This document shows positions 41,574 to 49,826 of a stretch of 63,218 bases of DNA, one piece after another; within the stretch, counting starts at the first letter, position 1; each line of letters starts with the position of its first letter. Made by a program: the position numbers and the translations under genes. Under the pieces are notes generated by a model, which saw only the letters and a program-made list of their open reading frames with translations, was not told the DNA's origin and made no database searches. The DNA comes from an uncultured Erysipelotrichaceae bacterium (GTDB lineage Bacteria; Bacillota_I; Bacilli_A; Erysipelotrichales; Erysipelotrichaceae): NCBI GenBank assembly GCA_900315225.1, contig OMYM01000334.1:1-63218 (forward strand), written 5' to 3'.

Positions 41574-43432
41574 TGTATCAAGCGATAGATTTCTTGATTG
41601 AGATTGTTCCACGTTTCGTAGTCTTGTTTTTCAAACAAGTGGTTGGCGAATTCGATTGCTTCGCGACAAACCAATGACTTGCCATTGATGCTCATCAGAG
41701 CAAGCAATAGCTCGTATAGCTTGTCACAGTTACGTCCTGTTGCCTTTGCTGTCTTGATGCGCGAGACAATTTCTTTTTCCCAGTCATCGTATCCTGTATG
41801 GCGAAAGAGTCTCCTTTTGCCTAGGATATCCCCCATGATGTAGAAGTCTGCCTGGCGCAAGAGATTTGTCAGATTGTTGGAAACAATGCTCATTCTTTCA
41901 CCCTTCTCATAGTAGATGACTTCCTTGTGGTCGTCATCCACCACGCCATAGATCGCAGGGTTGTCTCTGCCGCTTTTGGGCGATATGAAAATCAGTCCTG
42001 TATCCAACTCGTGCAACAGATGGTGGAAGGATTTTTCCTGTAACATGCCGCAATTGGTGAGATCATTGCTACAGAAGTTGCGCACAATGACACAATCGTA
42101 CATGTTCAAGGCATTGAAACGGCTTTGCATTTCGTCTTTTTCTTCATCGATCTTCTGGTAGAGTGGCTTCATTGCCATGTTTTCAACCATCTTTGTGCAA
42201 TGATCGATGCCTTCCTCGGATGGGTAGTTCATCGCAATGGTGTTGATGCCTTCTTTGCGCAATGCGTTTTCCAGCTTCATCGCAAAGTCTGCCTCTTCAT
42301 TGCCATAGATGAACACGGTCTTTCTGCCATCCGCCACGTATGTCTCAAATACATCTGGGTCGTATTCCATCTCGACAAAGCCATCTTCGTATGGGGCTGT
42401 CTTGTTCTCCAGCGATAGCACCAGTTCTTTGACATCCTCTAGCATCTCGCTGGCGGTTTGGTAGCGCAGCCTGCGGTCGTATTCCGTTGCTTTCACAAGG
42501 ATATGGTTGAGTACCCTGCGGGATATGTCCTGGTCAAGCCCAATCTTTCTAGCGGCTTCCGCCGTCACGATGCGAAGGCGTGGTTCTTGCGGGTTGTGGC
42601 GTATCAAGTCTCTTGCGACTTGGAAGGTGTGCCTTGGCATCAGCGCCCCCATTAACAACATCCCTGCCCCGTATGTGTCGGATGAAGAATACACCAATAG
42701 GGACCTGACGGTCTCAGGAGCAGCCGTGTTTTCATCGTACATGGCTTTTTCGTTGAAGACAGCCTTGCCATCGACTGCCTTGAGCGTGTTTGCCTCGTTT
42801 AACAAGATTACCTTGTCGATGTTGCCCTCATTCATGACAACCGCAAAATTATGCTCGTTGATGTTTCCCGCCAACCTGTCTTGCTTTGCCAAGTCGCACA
42901 AATATTCCAACAATGCCTTGATAAACGCACATACCGTATGAACATTGTTGCTTTCGGCGAGAAGTTCACGCAATCGCATGACATCCTTTGGCACGCTGCG
43001 GTCAATGTAGTATGTATTTCTATCGATAATCTCGGTGAATGGCGTTTCATCTGTCGCCAACTGTTGTTGTTGGCGCTTTACCTTGAAACGGGCATCGTCA
43101 TACGTCCTTCCCTGGGGTTCAATGATACCGTTCTCCCCTCTTGTCTGGGTGGGCTTGCCATCCTTGTCCAAGGCGAAGGGAAAGACCTCCCGCACAATCC
43201 GCCACACGTTAAGACCTGGATCCTCGCAAAGGTAATATAAGCATAGCTCGTCCCAGCCTATGAGTTTTTCCACCCGGAACCTGCCGCCAATTACTTCATC
43301 TTTGTTCAGGGGAACCCGTTGAAGATCCGGATTCACTGCCTTGTCCAGGATCAGGTCGCCAAACTCCGATTTCCCTTTCGTATTCGTGGACACTACATAT
43401 GCTCCCAAGCTTGTCAATCCTAAATCTTTCAT
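41558..43432 (-). CDS. Pseudokinase-like protein with possible TIR-like C-terminal domain
   Basis: 624 residues from an ATG preceded by AAGGGGTGATGGA; no membrane span. Residues ~50-385 follow the bacterial Ser/Thr kinase order: RFRVEKLIGWDELCLYYLCE in place of the Gly-rich loop, WRIVREVFPFAL in place of VAIKEYFP (catalytic Lys replaced by Arg), NINEHNFAVV for the HRD/DxxPxN loop, no DFG, then APETVRS, SSSDTYGAGMLLMGAL for the TDIYSLG helix, and a closing KATEYDRRLRYQTASEML. It is probably catalytically dead. Residues ~392-560 are alpha/beta: TVFIYGNEEADFAMKLENAL resembles TIR/SEFIR starts, with IVRNFCSNDL and GLIFISPKSG strands following. Both assignments are by eye. The partner or signal is unknown. 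Confidence 0.6.
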   Translation of the reverse strand: MKDLGLTSLGAYVVSTNTKGKSEFGDLILDKAVNPDLQRVPLNKDEVIGGRFRVEKLIGWDELCLYYLCEDPGLNVWRIVREVFPFALDKDGKPTQTRGENGIIEPQGRTYDDARFKVKRQQQQLATDETPFTEIIDRNTYYIDRSVPKDVMRLRELLAESNNVHTVCAFIKALLEYLCDLAKQDRLAGNINEHNFAVVMNEGNIDKVILLNEANTLKAVDGKAVFNEKAMYDENTAAPETVRSLLVYSSSDTYGAGMLLMGALMPRHTFQVARDLIRHNPQEPRLRIVTAEAARKIGLDQDISRRVLNHILVKATEYDRRLRYQTASEMLEDVKELVLSLENKTAPYEDGFVEMEYDPDVFETYVADGRKTVFIYGNEEADFAMKLENALRKEGINTIAMNYPSEEGIDHCTKMVENMAMKPLYQKIDEEKDEMQSRFNALNMYDCVIVRNFCSNDLTNCGMLQEKSFHHLLHELDTGLIFISPKSGRDNPAIYGVVDDDHKEVIYYEKGERMSIVSNNLTNLLRQADFYIMGDILGKRRLFRHTGYDDWEKEIVSRIKTAKATGRNCDKLYELLLALMSINGKSLVCREAIEFANHLFEKQDYETWNNLNQEIYRLIQDAQM

Positions 43433-43485
43433 TCCATCACCCCTTGCTTTATTGTACAACAAAACGGTTGTCTATGAAATATAAA

Positions 43486-43502
43486 GGCAACCTTCCGTTG
43501 CC
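43486..43502 (-). terminator. Terminator of the AP2-domain gene
   Basis: GGCAAC ... GTTGCC stem, with TTTATA following in the leftward direction; it overlaps the last bases before the stop at 43508. Confidence 0.55.
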
Positions 43503-43507
43503 TCTGG

Positions 43508-43936
43508 TTACTCCGTTGCTTCTTCTTCAACGTGACCAAAATACTTCAGTTCCGCATCCTTGCGTGCCTTGATTGCGTCATTTACATCAGTGTATGTTCC
43601 AAGGAAGATATTCCTGCCTTTCACAAAAATCCTTGCATTCCACTTTTCGAGCGCAACATTCCAAGTGACGCCCGTCTTGCCGGACTTGCTGCGCTTGGAA
43701 ACCTTGCGGTTTTGAATTTTCTCTATCGTATTTGGCGATACGAGATCCGCCTGGTGTCCCTTGCCGCAAGTCTTGGTGTGGCCGGATTTCAGGTGAATCT
43801 GCCTGACTGTCACGCGGTTGCCGCAATCACATACGCAATTCCATTCCGCATGTCCGTTTCTTCTGCCTGAAAAGCTTTCAACTGTCAAGTAGCCAAACTT
43901 TTGTCCCGTTAGATCAACGCTATATCCTGTTCCCAT
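43508..43936 (-). CDS. AP2-domain DNA-binding protein
   Basis: 142 residues. The C-terminal half is an AP2-type DNA-binding domain (GKTGVTWNVALEKWNARIFV, then LGTYTDVNDAIKARKDAE). The N-terminal half begins DLTGQKFGYLTVESF and has a cysteine cluster (CVCDCGN near 34-40 and TCGKG near 56) likely to bind zinc. This layout is known from phage-borne and HNH-associated AP2 proteins, but no HNH nuclease motif is present. It stands alone; a mobile origin is plausible but unproven. Confidence 0.8.
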   Translation of the reverse strand: MGTGYSVDLTGQKFGYLTVESFSGRRNGHAEWNCVCDCGNRVTVRQIHLKSGHTKTCGKGHQADLVSPNTIEKIQNRKVSKRSKSGKTGVTWNVALEKWNARIFVKGRNIFLGTYTDVNDAIKARKDAELKYFGHVEEEATE

Positions 43937-43986
43937 TGCTTTACCTCTTTTCTATGCATGATTCACTACATTCAATTCTCTCTAGC

Positions 43987-44004
43987 ATCGCAAAGCTTCG
44001 CGAT
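43987..44004. promoter_or_regulatory. Dyad in the AP2 gene leader
   Basis: ATCGCAAAGCTTCGCGAT is an 18-bp near-palindrome (one mismatched pair) located between a TATAGT/TATACT -10-like region and the AP2 ribosome site on the minus strand. It could be an operator, possibly for the AP2 protein itself. Confidence 0.4.
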
Positions 44005-44098
44005 ACCTCGGGTATAGTATACTCCAATATTGCCTGGAACGCACGGGTTTTTTGAAATTGCCGATGGATGATTTCAAATTCTTCATGCGCATAAAGAA

Positions 44099-44121
44099 AT
44101 CTTCACTCTAAGAGTGAAGAT
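44099..44121. terminator. Terminator of the LLG-repeat protein operon
   Basis: ATCTTCACTC, short loop, GAGTGAAGAT, with TTTCTT leftward and T5 rightward. Confidence 0.8.
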
Positions 44122-44140
44122 CTTTTTGTGTTTCGGTGTT

Positions 44141-44842
44141 TTACTTCTTCCCCAATAGCAGACCCGCTAAGTCGAACATCGAGCCAAGGGACGATGAGGA
44201 CGTATTGTTGGTGGCTTGCCCTTGATCCAGGGTAAAGCCTTGCTGGGGAGTGGTGGCTTGCGCGGATGCGCCAAGCAGGCTTTGCAGGACACCAGTCAAT
44301 TGGCCTGTGTCAGTGTTCTGCGCTTGCGCCTGTTGTTGCGTTCCGAGCAATGCGCTCAACAATTGGTTGGATGATTGTTGCTGGGCTGGCTTTTGGTTGT
44401 TGCCAAGCAATGCGGCCAATGGGTTTGTCGAAGTGTTTTGCTGGCTCTGTCCGCCAAGCAAAGACAACAGCGAAGAAGCGCCAGATCCCTTGTTGAACAT
44501 TTTGTACAGTGTAATAAAGTCGTTGATGTCAAGCTTGCCATCCAGCAAAGCCATGACTCCAGAAGCCCTGGTCGGGTTGGAGTCATCGTTAACAATGCGC
44601 ATCAACTCGTTTGCGTCAATGTCGCCATTTGCCTCGGTGAACAAGCGAACCAATGGATTCTCGCTCAGCTCTTGCTTGACAGCGTCCACATCCTCACTGT
44701 TTCCTGCCAGTTCCCTGACGACATCCTTGTTGGAATCAAGCAGGTCGTTCATCTTTGCGGGATCTTTTTCAAACGCCTCCAGAACCTTGACTGTCCCTTT
44801 GCGCCACTTGCTTTGCGATGTCTTGAAATATGCTTTGGACAT
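44141..44842 (-). CDS. Q-rich protein with LLG repeats and EF-hand-like motifs
   Basis: 233 residues, no signal peptide or membrane span. Residues 1-120 are helical and charged, with two EF-hand-like loops (NGDIDANELMRIV near 73 and DGKLDINDFITLY near 101) that lack the usual first Asp. Residues ~122-233 are a low-complexity Gln/Asn/Ser/Thr stretch holding five spaced LxxLLG-like motifs: SLLSLLGG, PLAALLGN, LLSALLGT, VLQSLLGA and LAGLLLGKK. I recognise no family. AAGGAGGG precedes the ATG; it is the last gene of a three-gene unit with the CpXC protein. Confidence 0.72.
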   Translation of the reverse strand: MSKAYFKTSQSKWRKGTVKVLEAFEKDPAKMNDLLDSNKDVVRELAGNSEDVDAVKQELSENPLVRLFTEANGDIDANELMRIVNDDSNPTRASGVMALLDGKLDINDFITLYKMFNKGSGASSLLSLLGGQSQQNTSTNPLAALLGNNQKPAQQQSSNQLLSALLGTQQQAQAQNTDTGQLTGVLQSLLGASAQATTPQQGFTLDQGQATNNTSSSSLGSMFDLAGLLLGKK

Positions 44843-44873
44843 GATAACCCTCCTTGTTGCTATCGATAATCTT

Positions 44874-45518
44874 TCATGCGTTTCCTTGTGCCTGGGTAAA
44901 GAGTGAAATCACCCATGCGCTGTTGACCAACGGGATCTCTGCCTCGTCGATGCTGTACAAATCTGCTTCCGCCTTGATCTCTTCTTCCAACAGATTGACG
45001 GGGATATGGAACGACATTCCCTTGTCATCGGTGCGGATGTTGATCTTCATCACATCGTTCTTTGTGCTTTGGTATTCAATCGAAGTAATGTCTGCGGGAT
45101 TTCCCTTGCGGTTGTCGATGAACTCAATGAAGCAATCGTATTTGGCGATTTCCACCAATATATCGTCCATTCCGTCTTCGAACACCTGGATCTTTTCCGT
45201 GAATTCCTCAATGGTCGAGCATCTTCGCAAGCGAAACCCTGCGGCAGCCAATGGCTGCGCGTATGCCTTGACGCTTGGGGGCAGCTCAACATCCGAAAGC
45301 CACAGGATGAACCTATGATCCATGTCGGTGTAGACCATGTGCGGCTGCACCATGAACTGGGTGTGGCAATGGGGGCATGTATGCCGAAAGATATCCCCTG
45401 AGAGGCATCGATCCCGCAAATCGGGATCGTCGCGGGTGTTCACCGTGGTGTACGTGGTGATCTCAAACGCCTTGCCACAATATGGGCAGACGTATGCCAT
45501 CTCCCTTGCCTCGCTCAT
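44874..45518 (-). CDS. CpXC-domain zinc-binding protein
   Basis: 214 residues with two CPxC pairs, YVCPYCGKAFEI at 9-20 and HTCPHCHTQFMVQP near 46-59, which define the CpXC domain, a putative zinc-binding module of unknown role in Bacillota. The remainder is acidic and mixed alpha/beta. The gene starts one base after the stop of the upstream gene and its GAGGAG ribosome site lies inside that gene, so the two are tightly coupled. Confidence 0.82.
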   Translation of the reverse strand: MSEAREMAYVCPYCGKAFEITTYTTVNTRDDPDLRDRCLSGDIFRHTCPHCHTQFMVQPHMVYTDMDHRFILWLSDVELPPSVKAYAQPLAAAGFRLRRCSTIEEFTEKIQVFEDGMDDILVEIAKYDCFIEFIDNRKGNPADITSIEYQSTKNDVMKINIRTDDKGMSFHIPVNLLEEEIKAEADLYSIDEAEIPLVNSAWVISLFTQAQGNA

Positions 45519-45519
45519 T

Positions 45520-46191
45520 CTAGCTCCTCATGGAAAAGCCATTGAACGTCAAGCCATGGCTTTCCATTTCCTTGATCATTCGATCAATTTCCTGTCTTTC
45601 TTCTTCGCTCAATTGCGCCCCGACCGGTATCGCCAACAAGTGGACTTGCTTGTCGTAGATGTATGGCAAGGCAAGCATTGGCTCGCCTTCAATCTTGCCA
45701 GAGAGGAAGGGTCCCCTCACTCCTTTGATCTCCAAAGGGAATTCCCTGATATAGCGACCGTTGAACAATCCTGCCAGCACTTTGTCGGGATAGTCGTAGT
45801 CGCGCAAGTCGTCCAGTCTTCCATCATGCCTTGTCTTCAGGATGTCGTCATCGACATTTTCTTCCGTTGCATCGAAGAACGGCTGGTTCTTTTCGATCAT
45901 TTCATCGTCGGGGTCCAATAGCCTTGCTTCCTTGTCCTCCACTTGCTGCATGGTGTAGAAGCCCAGCATATTCTTGTCATCCAGCCCCCGCATCGGACCA
46001 TCCCACGAATTGCCAAGGGAAAGGACATTGAACTTCACCATCCCATCCGTCTCCACATAGCAAGAGCATAATGCATAGCAGTCATCGTCGTGAATGCCAA
46101 AGGCAGGGTCAAGCAGAGCCGTCAGCTCGTCTGCCTCTATGACCAAATACCCTCCATAGTATTCAGAGAAACACATATCCTTGATTAACAT
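45520..46191 (-). CDS. Conserved-looking protein of unknown function, CpXC partner
   Basis: 223 residues, soluble and acidic. Beta-rich start (YYGGYLVIEADELTALLDPA), cysteines in DDCYALCSCYVE, a VLSLGNSWDGPMRGL segment, and a helical end (SEEERQEIDRMIKEME). I do not recognise a family. It is the first gene of the unit with the CpXC and LLG-repeat genes; GGAGG precedes its ATG. Confidence 0.7.
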   Translation of the reverse strand: MLIKDMCFSEYYGGYLVIEADELTALLDPAFGIHDDDCYALCSCYVETDGMVKFNVLSLGNSWDGPMRGLDDKNMLGFYTMQQVEDKEARLLDPDDEMIEKNQPFFDATEENVDDDILKTRHDGRLDDLRDYDYPDKVLAGLFNGRYIREFPLEIKGVRGPFLSGKIEGEPMLALPYIYDKQVHLLAIPVGAQLSEEERQEIDRMIKEMESHGLTFNGFSMRS

Positions 46192-46246
46192 ACCGGCGCC
46201 TCCTATATTTTCGCTGATTCATATATTTGCTTGGATAACCACAAAA

Positions 46247-46266
46247 GGCAGGCGATGCCACCTGCC
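46247..46266 (-). terminator. Terminator of the Bax inhibitor-1 family gene
   Basis: GGCAGG ... CCTGCC stem followed leftward by TTTTG, 7 bp past the stop. Confidence 0.7.
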
Positions 46267-46272
46267 CTAAGC

Positions 46273-46989
46273 CTATCTTCTCGAATTTCTGCTGCCGAGA
46301 ATGCGCAGCACGCGCAGGAATATGTTGATGAAGTCCAAGTAGAGCTGGAATGCGGCGTATACCGCCAGGTTGCGCTTCATCATTCCATCTTGCACGTTGT
46401 AGTAGTAACGTTCGATCATTTGCATGTCGTATGCCGTAAGGGCAAGGAAAATGCCAAGTCCTAGATAGCTGATAAGCAGCGACTCACGCAATACGGGAAT
46501 GAAGATCGATACCAGGGTCGTGATGCACAATGCCATCAAGGCTCCCATCAAAAGACCTCTGAACTTTGTCATGTCGACACTGGTGAACTTTCCAATCACC
46601 GCGCAACTGCCAAACAACACGCCGGCAAACATGAACGCCGTAAATACCGTTGAAACGCCATATGCCAATGGCAATGTGCTAAACGTCACGCCTGTCAATG
46701 CCGCATAGGCATAGAACAACAAACGGATGGTTCCCGCCGAGAAACGTGTAAGTCCTGCCGACAAGGCGATGACCACGCCAAACTGGGCAATTACCAGCAC
46801 GAGTGGGAGGAAACTGGAACTGACCAGGATCTGGTACATGAGTCCTCCGTTGATCAGGCTGATGTAGGACATGATGGCCACGACCGTCGTTACCGCCAAG
46901 CCCAAGGCCATGTTCACAAATACTTTCGTAACATATTCATTCAGCGTTTCACCAACGCCATAGTAAGCTGTATTTCTGTATTCACTCAT
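46273..46989 (-). CDS. Bax inhibitor-1/YccA family membrane protein
   Basis: 238 residues, seven membrane spans. Family features include the N-terminal TLNEYVTKVFVNMALGL, the LLFYAYAALTGVTFS segment and the C-terminal LDFINIFLRVLRILG. Bacterial members (YetJ, YccA) are proton-sensitive calcium leak channels or FtsH modulators. It is a single-gene unit with its own terminator. Confidence 0.92.
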   Translation of the reverse strand: MSEYRNTAYYGVGETLNEYVTKVFVNMALGLAVTTVVAIMSYISLINGGLMYQILVSSSFLPLVLVIAQFGVVIALSAGLTRFSAGTIRLLFYAYAALTGVTFSTLPLAYGVSTVFTAFMFAGVLFGSCAVIGKFTSVDMTKFRGLLMGALMALCITTLVSIFIPVLRESLLISYLGLGIFLALTAYDMQMIERYYYNVQDGMMKRNLAVYAAFQLYLDFINIFLRVLRILGSRNSRR

Positions 46990-47092
46990 AGTATCTTCCT
47001 ACCTTTCTTGACAATATCTATGATAGTTGGCTTTGGGAAAATGTCAAATGGCTTGCCTATGTTTTCCCGAAATCTTCAGAAAGTCTTCACAT

Positions 47093-48028
47093 TTATACGC
47101 TTTCATGAGCCAGAAATGACGTTGCGGGCGCATCGTTTCGCCATGCGTCTATCGTTTCCAGCATTTTCTCGTGCGCGGCAGGTTCGTCCATATCCAGCCA
47201 ATGCACGGGCATTTGGTGGTTGAGCCAGGTGTATTGCCTCTTGGCGAATTGGCGCGAGTGTTTCTGTATTTCCGCAATGGTTTCCGCCAATGACTGATCT
47301 GCCAGGAAATAGGCTTGCCATTCCTTGTACCCTATGCCTTTCATGGGTGGAGCATCAAAGCTCACGCCTCTCTCTAGCATTATAGCCACCTCTTGTTCCA
47401 GCCCATCTGCCACCATCTGTTCCACCCTGCGGTTGATCTTGGCGTACAGCCTTTCCCTTTCACATGTGCATGCGACAATAAAGGCGTCATACACCATGCG
47501 GTGTTCTTGCGCATCCTCGATGTCGCTTTTCGTCTTGCCACTGTTTTCCATGATGGAAAGACACCTTAGCATCCGTTGCCGGTTGTTCATGTGGATCTTT
47601 TCCGCTTGCCTGGGGTCTTTTGCCTGGATCATGGCGTGGAGCGTGGCATTGTCCTTTGTTAATAAATGCGTGGGAATATCGCTTGGCGCGCTTTCATCAA
47701 ACACATAGTCATACAGGCATGCTTTCAGGTACAGTCCCGTTCCCCCGCAGATGATCTTCATCTGGCTTGAGGCATCGATGATTTCCCTTGCCATGCGTTG
47801 GAAATCCGCGACACTGTAGTTTTGCCAAGGCTCCAGCAAGTCGATCAAGTCATGATGGATCCCTTCCTTCTCTTCTTCCCTGATCTTTCCCGAGCCAATG
47901 TCAAATCCCTTGTACACCTGGATCGAATCTCCCGATATGATGGAACAGCCATATCGTTTCGCTAATTCAATGGACAATCGCGTCTTGCCCGAGGCGGTAG
48001 GACCGGCAATCACCAAGACTTTCTTCAT
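47093..48028 (-). CDS. miaA: tRNA dimethylallyltransferase
   Basis: 311 residues from the ATG overlapping the mutL stop (TGATG), with AAGGAG inside mutL. It adds a dimethylallyl group to A37 of tRNAs reading UNN codons. Motifs: P-loop GPTASGKT at 9-16, SGDSIQVYKGFDIGSGK, GGTGLYLKA, and the RQFAKRQYTWLNHQ tRNA-binding segment. mutL followed by miaA is a common Bacillota order. Confidence 0.95.
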   Translation of the reverse strand: MKKVLVIAGPTASGKTRLSIELAKRYGCSIISGDSIQVYKGFDIGSGKIREEEKEGIHHDLIDLLEPWQNYSVADFQRMAREIIDASSQMKIICGGTGLYLKACLYDYVFDESAPSDIPTHLLTKDNATLHAMIQAKDPRQAEKIHMNNRQRMLRCLSIMENSGKTKSDIEDAQEHRMVYDAFIVACTCERERLYAKINRRVEQMVADGLEQEVAIMLERGVSFDAPPMKGIGYKEWQAYFLADQSLAETIAEIQKHSRQFAKRQYTWLNHQMPVHWLDMDEPAAHEKMLETIDAWRNDAPATSFLAHESV

Positions 48029-49773
48029 CAGCCAAACTCCTTTTCGATTGTCTTGTCGTTGATCATGACCAGGATCGCCTTTCCTTTTGGCGAATAGAAA
48101 CAGTTTTCGCATTGGGACAATTGGGCAAGCAAGGATGTCATTTCCGAGGGGGACATGTGGCCAGCCTTGACATGCGCGCACGCCGCCAAAGCCACCTTGT
48201 GCCTTTGGCTATAGGCAAGGGCGGCAGATGAATCTTCCTTGAAGGCATCCACAAAGTCAGCGAAGAACGCTTCTGCGTCCATGTTCTTGAGCCATGATGG
48301 TATTCTCCTGGCCATCAGGGTGTCATGGCCAAATGGCTCAAAGACAACGCCTATGCCCTCTAGCTGCGCATTGATTTCATCCAGGCGCCTGACCATGTCG
48401 TCGCTTGCGTGGATGGCAAGGGGAACCAACAGTTCTTCCTGCACGGCAGGTGCGCTCAATTGCCTAAGGCATTCCTCATAGGCAACCCTTTCCCTTGCCC
48501 GCTTGACATCGACCAAGGCAATCCCATCGCTTGCCTGACATGCCATGTACTTGTTCTTGTATAACCCCAAAACCGTCAATGCGGGAAATGGCTCTCGTTC
48601 TTCCTCATGCACTTCATGCTTGGGCTTGGGTTTCTTTTCTTCCTTCACAATGGGCTTGGCTTGCTTGCTTGGTTCCTTGGGTATGTTTACTTCGACAGGT
48701 TCCTCGTTTTTAAACACGAATTCCGCTGGATCAAAGGACATTGGCTGGTAGTATGCCTGTTGCCGGGGTGTTTCCATCTCTACCAATGCTTCTTGCGAAC
48801 AAAGAACCCCTTTGATCCCCTCTTTTAACAAGGCAATCAGTTGGTTTTCCTTCGAAAGACGCACCTCCCACTTGGAAGGATGCACATTGACATCCAGGAT
48901 ATGGGAATCCATCTCGACATTCAATGCAACGATGGGGTAGCGTCCATCCGCAATAAGCGAGCCATACGCCTCTTGCACCGCCTTGTAGAGGCGATATGTC
49001 TTGACCATGCGTCCATTGAGGAAGATGTTCATCAGATTCCTGGAAGCCCTGGAAAACGTTGGCTTGACAATCAGTCCATTGACCTTGTAGTCATAGTCGG
49101 AAAACGACACGGGAATGGCTTCTTGCGCCACTGCCCTTCCCGCCACGGCATAGAGGACTTCCGTCAAGTCTCCCTGCCCGCTTGTCGAAAAGCCGCATTT
49201 CCCTTCGTTGTAGAAATGAAAGGCGATCTCGGGATGGGACAAAGCGAATTTCATGACCACATCCTGCACAAGCGAGGATTCATAGGAAGCCGAGCGCATA
49301 TGCTTTAATCTTGCCGGTGTCTTGTAGAAAAGCCCCTCGACGCCAATCTGCGTCCCTTGGTTGCACGGATAGGGCATTGCCTGGACGATCTTGCCGTATT
49401 CCACGACGATCTTTGTCGCATCGTTGCCATCGCTGGTGACCATGGTCAGCTTGGAAACCGAAGCAATGGAAGGCAATGCCTCCCCGCGAAAGCCTAACGT
49501 GTGGATCGACCATAGGTCGTTCTGGCTTTTGATCTTCGATGTCGCATGTCTTTGAAACGCCATTTGCGTGTCTGCGGAATCCATGCCACAGCCATTGTCC
49601 TGCACCGTCAGTTTCTTCATGCCGCCTTCTTCGATCAATACATCGATCCTGGTCGCCCCTGCGTCAATTGCATTTTCCACCAGTTCCTTGGCAACACCCA
49701 TCGGTCTTTCGACCACTTCCCCCGCAGCGATCATATTCGCTGTCTGTTCATCCAATTGCACGATTCTTCCCAT
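48028..49773 (-). CDS. mutL: DNA mismatch repair protein MutL with degenerate endonuclease motifs
   Basis: 581 residues. The GHKL ATPase part is intact: ELVENAIDAGAT near 35, DNGCGMDS near 60, HTLGFRGEALPSIASV near 90. The C-terminal dimerisation domain lacks both metal motifs of endonuclease MutL: the DQHAxxE site reads DVKRARERVAYE, and the CPHGRP site reads YSPKGKAI. Loss of nicking activity is therefore inferred. The ATG at 49773 is chosen because a TATAAT lies only ~21 bp upstream; the ribosome site is weak. It overlaps miaA. Confidence 0.93.
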   Translation of the reverse strand: MGRIVQLDEQTANMIAAGEVVERPMGVAKELVENAIDAGATRIDVLIEEGGMKKLTVQDNGCGMDSADTQMAFQRHATSKIKSQNDLWSIHTLGFRGEALPSIASVSKLTMVTSDGNDATKIVVEYGKIVQAMPYPCNQGTQIGVEGLFYKTPARLKHMRSASYESSLVQDVVMKFALSHPEIAFHFYNEGKCGFSTSGQGDLTEVLYAVAGRAVAQEAIPVSFSDYDYKVNGLIVKPTFSRASRNLMNIFLNGRMVKTYRLYKAVQEAYGSLIADGRYPIVALNVEMDSHILDVNVHPSKWEVRLSKENQLIALLKEGIKGVLCSQEALVEMETPRQQAYYQPMSFDPAEFVFKNEEPVEVNIPKEPSKQAKPIVKEEKKPKPKHEVHEEEREPFPALTVLGLYKNKYMACQASDGIALVDVKRARERVAYEECLRQLSAPAVQEELLVPLAIHASDDMVRRLDEINAQLEGIGVVFEPFGHDTLMARRIPSWLKNMDAEAFFADFVDAFKEDSSAALAYSQRHKVALAACAHVKAGHMSPSEMTSLLAQLSQCENCFYSPKGKAILVMINDKTIEKEFG

Positions 49774-49792
49774 AGTCTTTTCACCCGGTTCA

Positions 49793-49799
49793 TTATACA
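49793..49799 (-). promoter_or_regulatory. -10 region of mutL-miaA
   Basis: TTGTATAATG on the minus strand, an extended -10 (TGTATAAT), sits in the 53-bp divergent gap facing the YigZ gene. Confidence 0.5.
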
Positions 49800-49826
49800 A
49801 TACAAATGCCAAAAAGGAGAATAACC

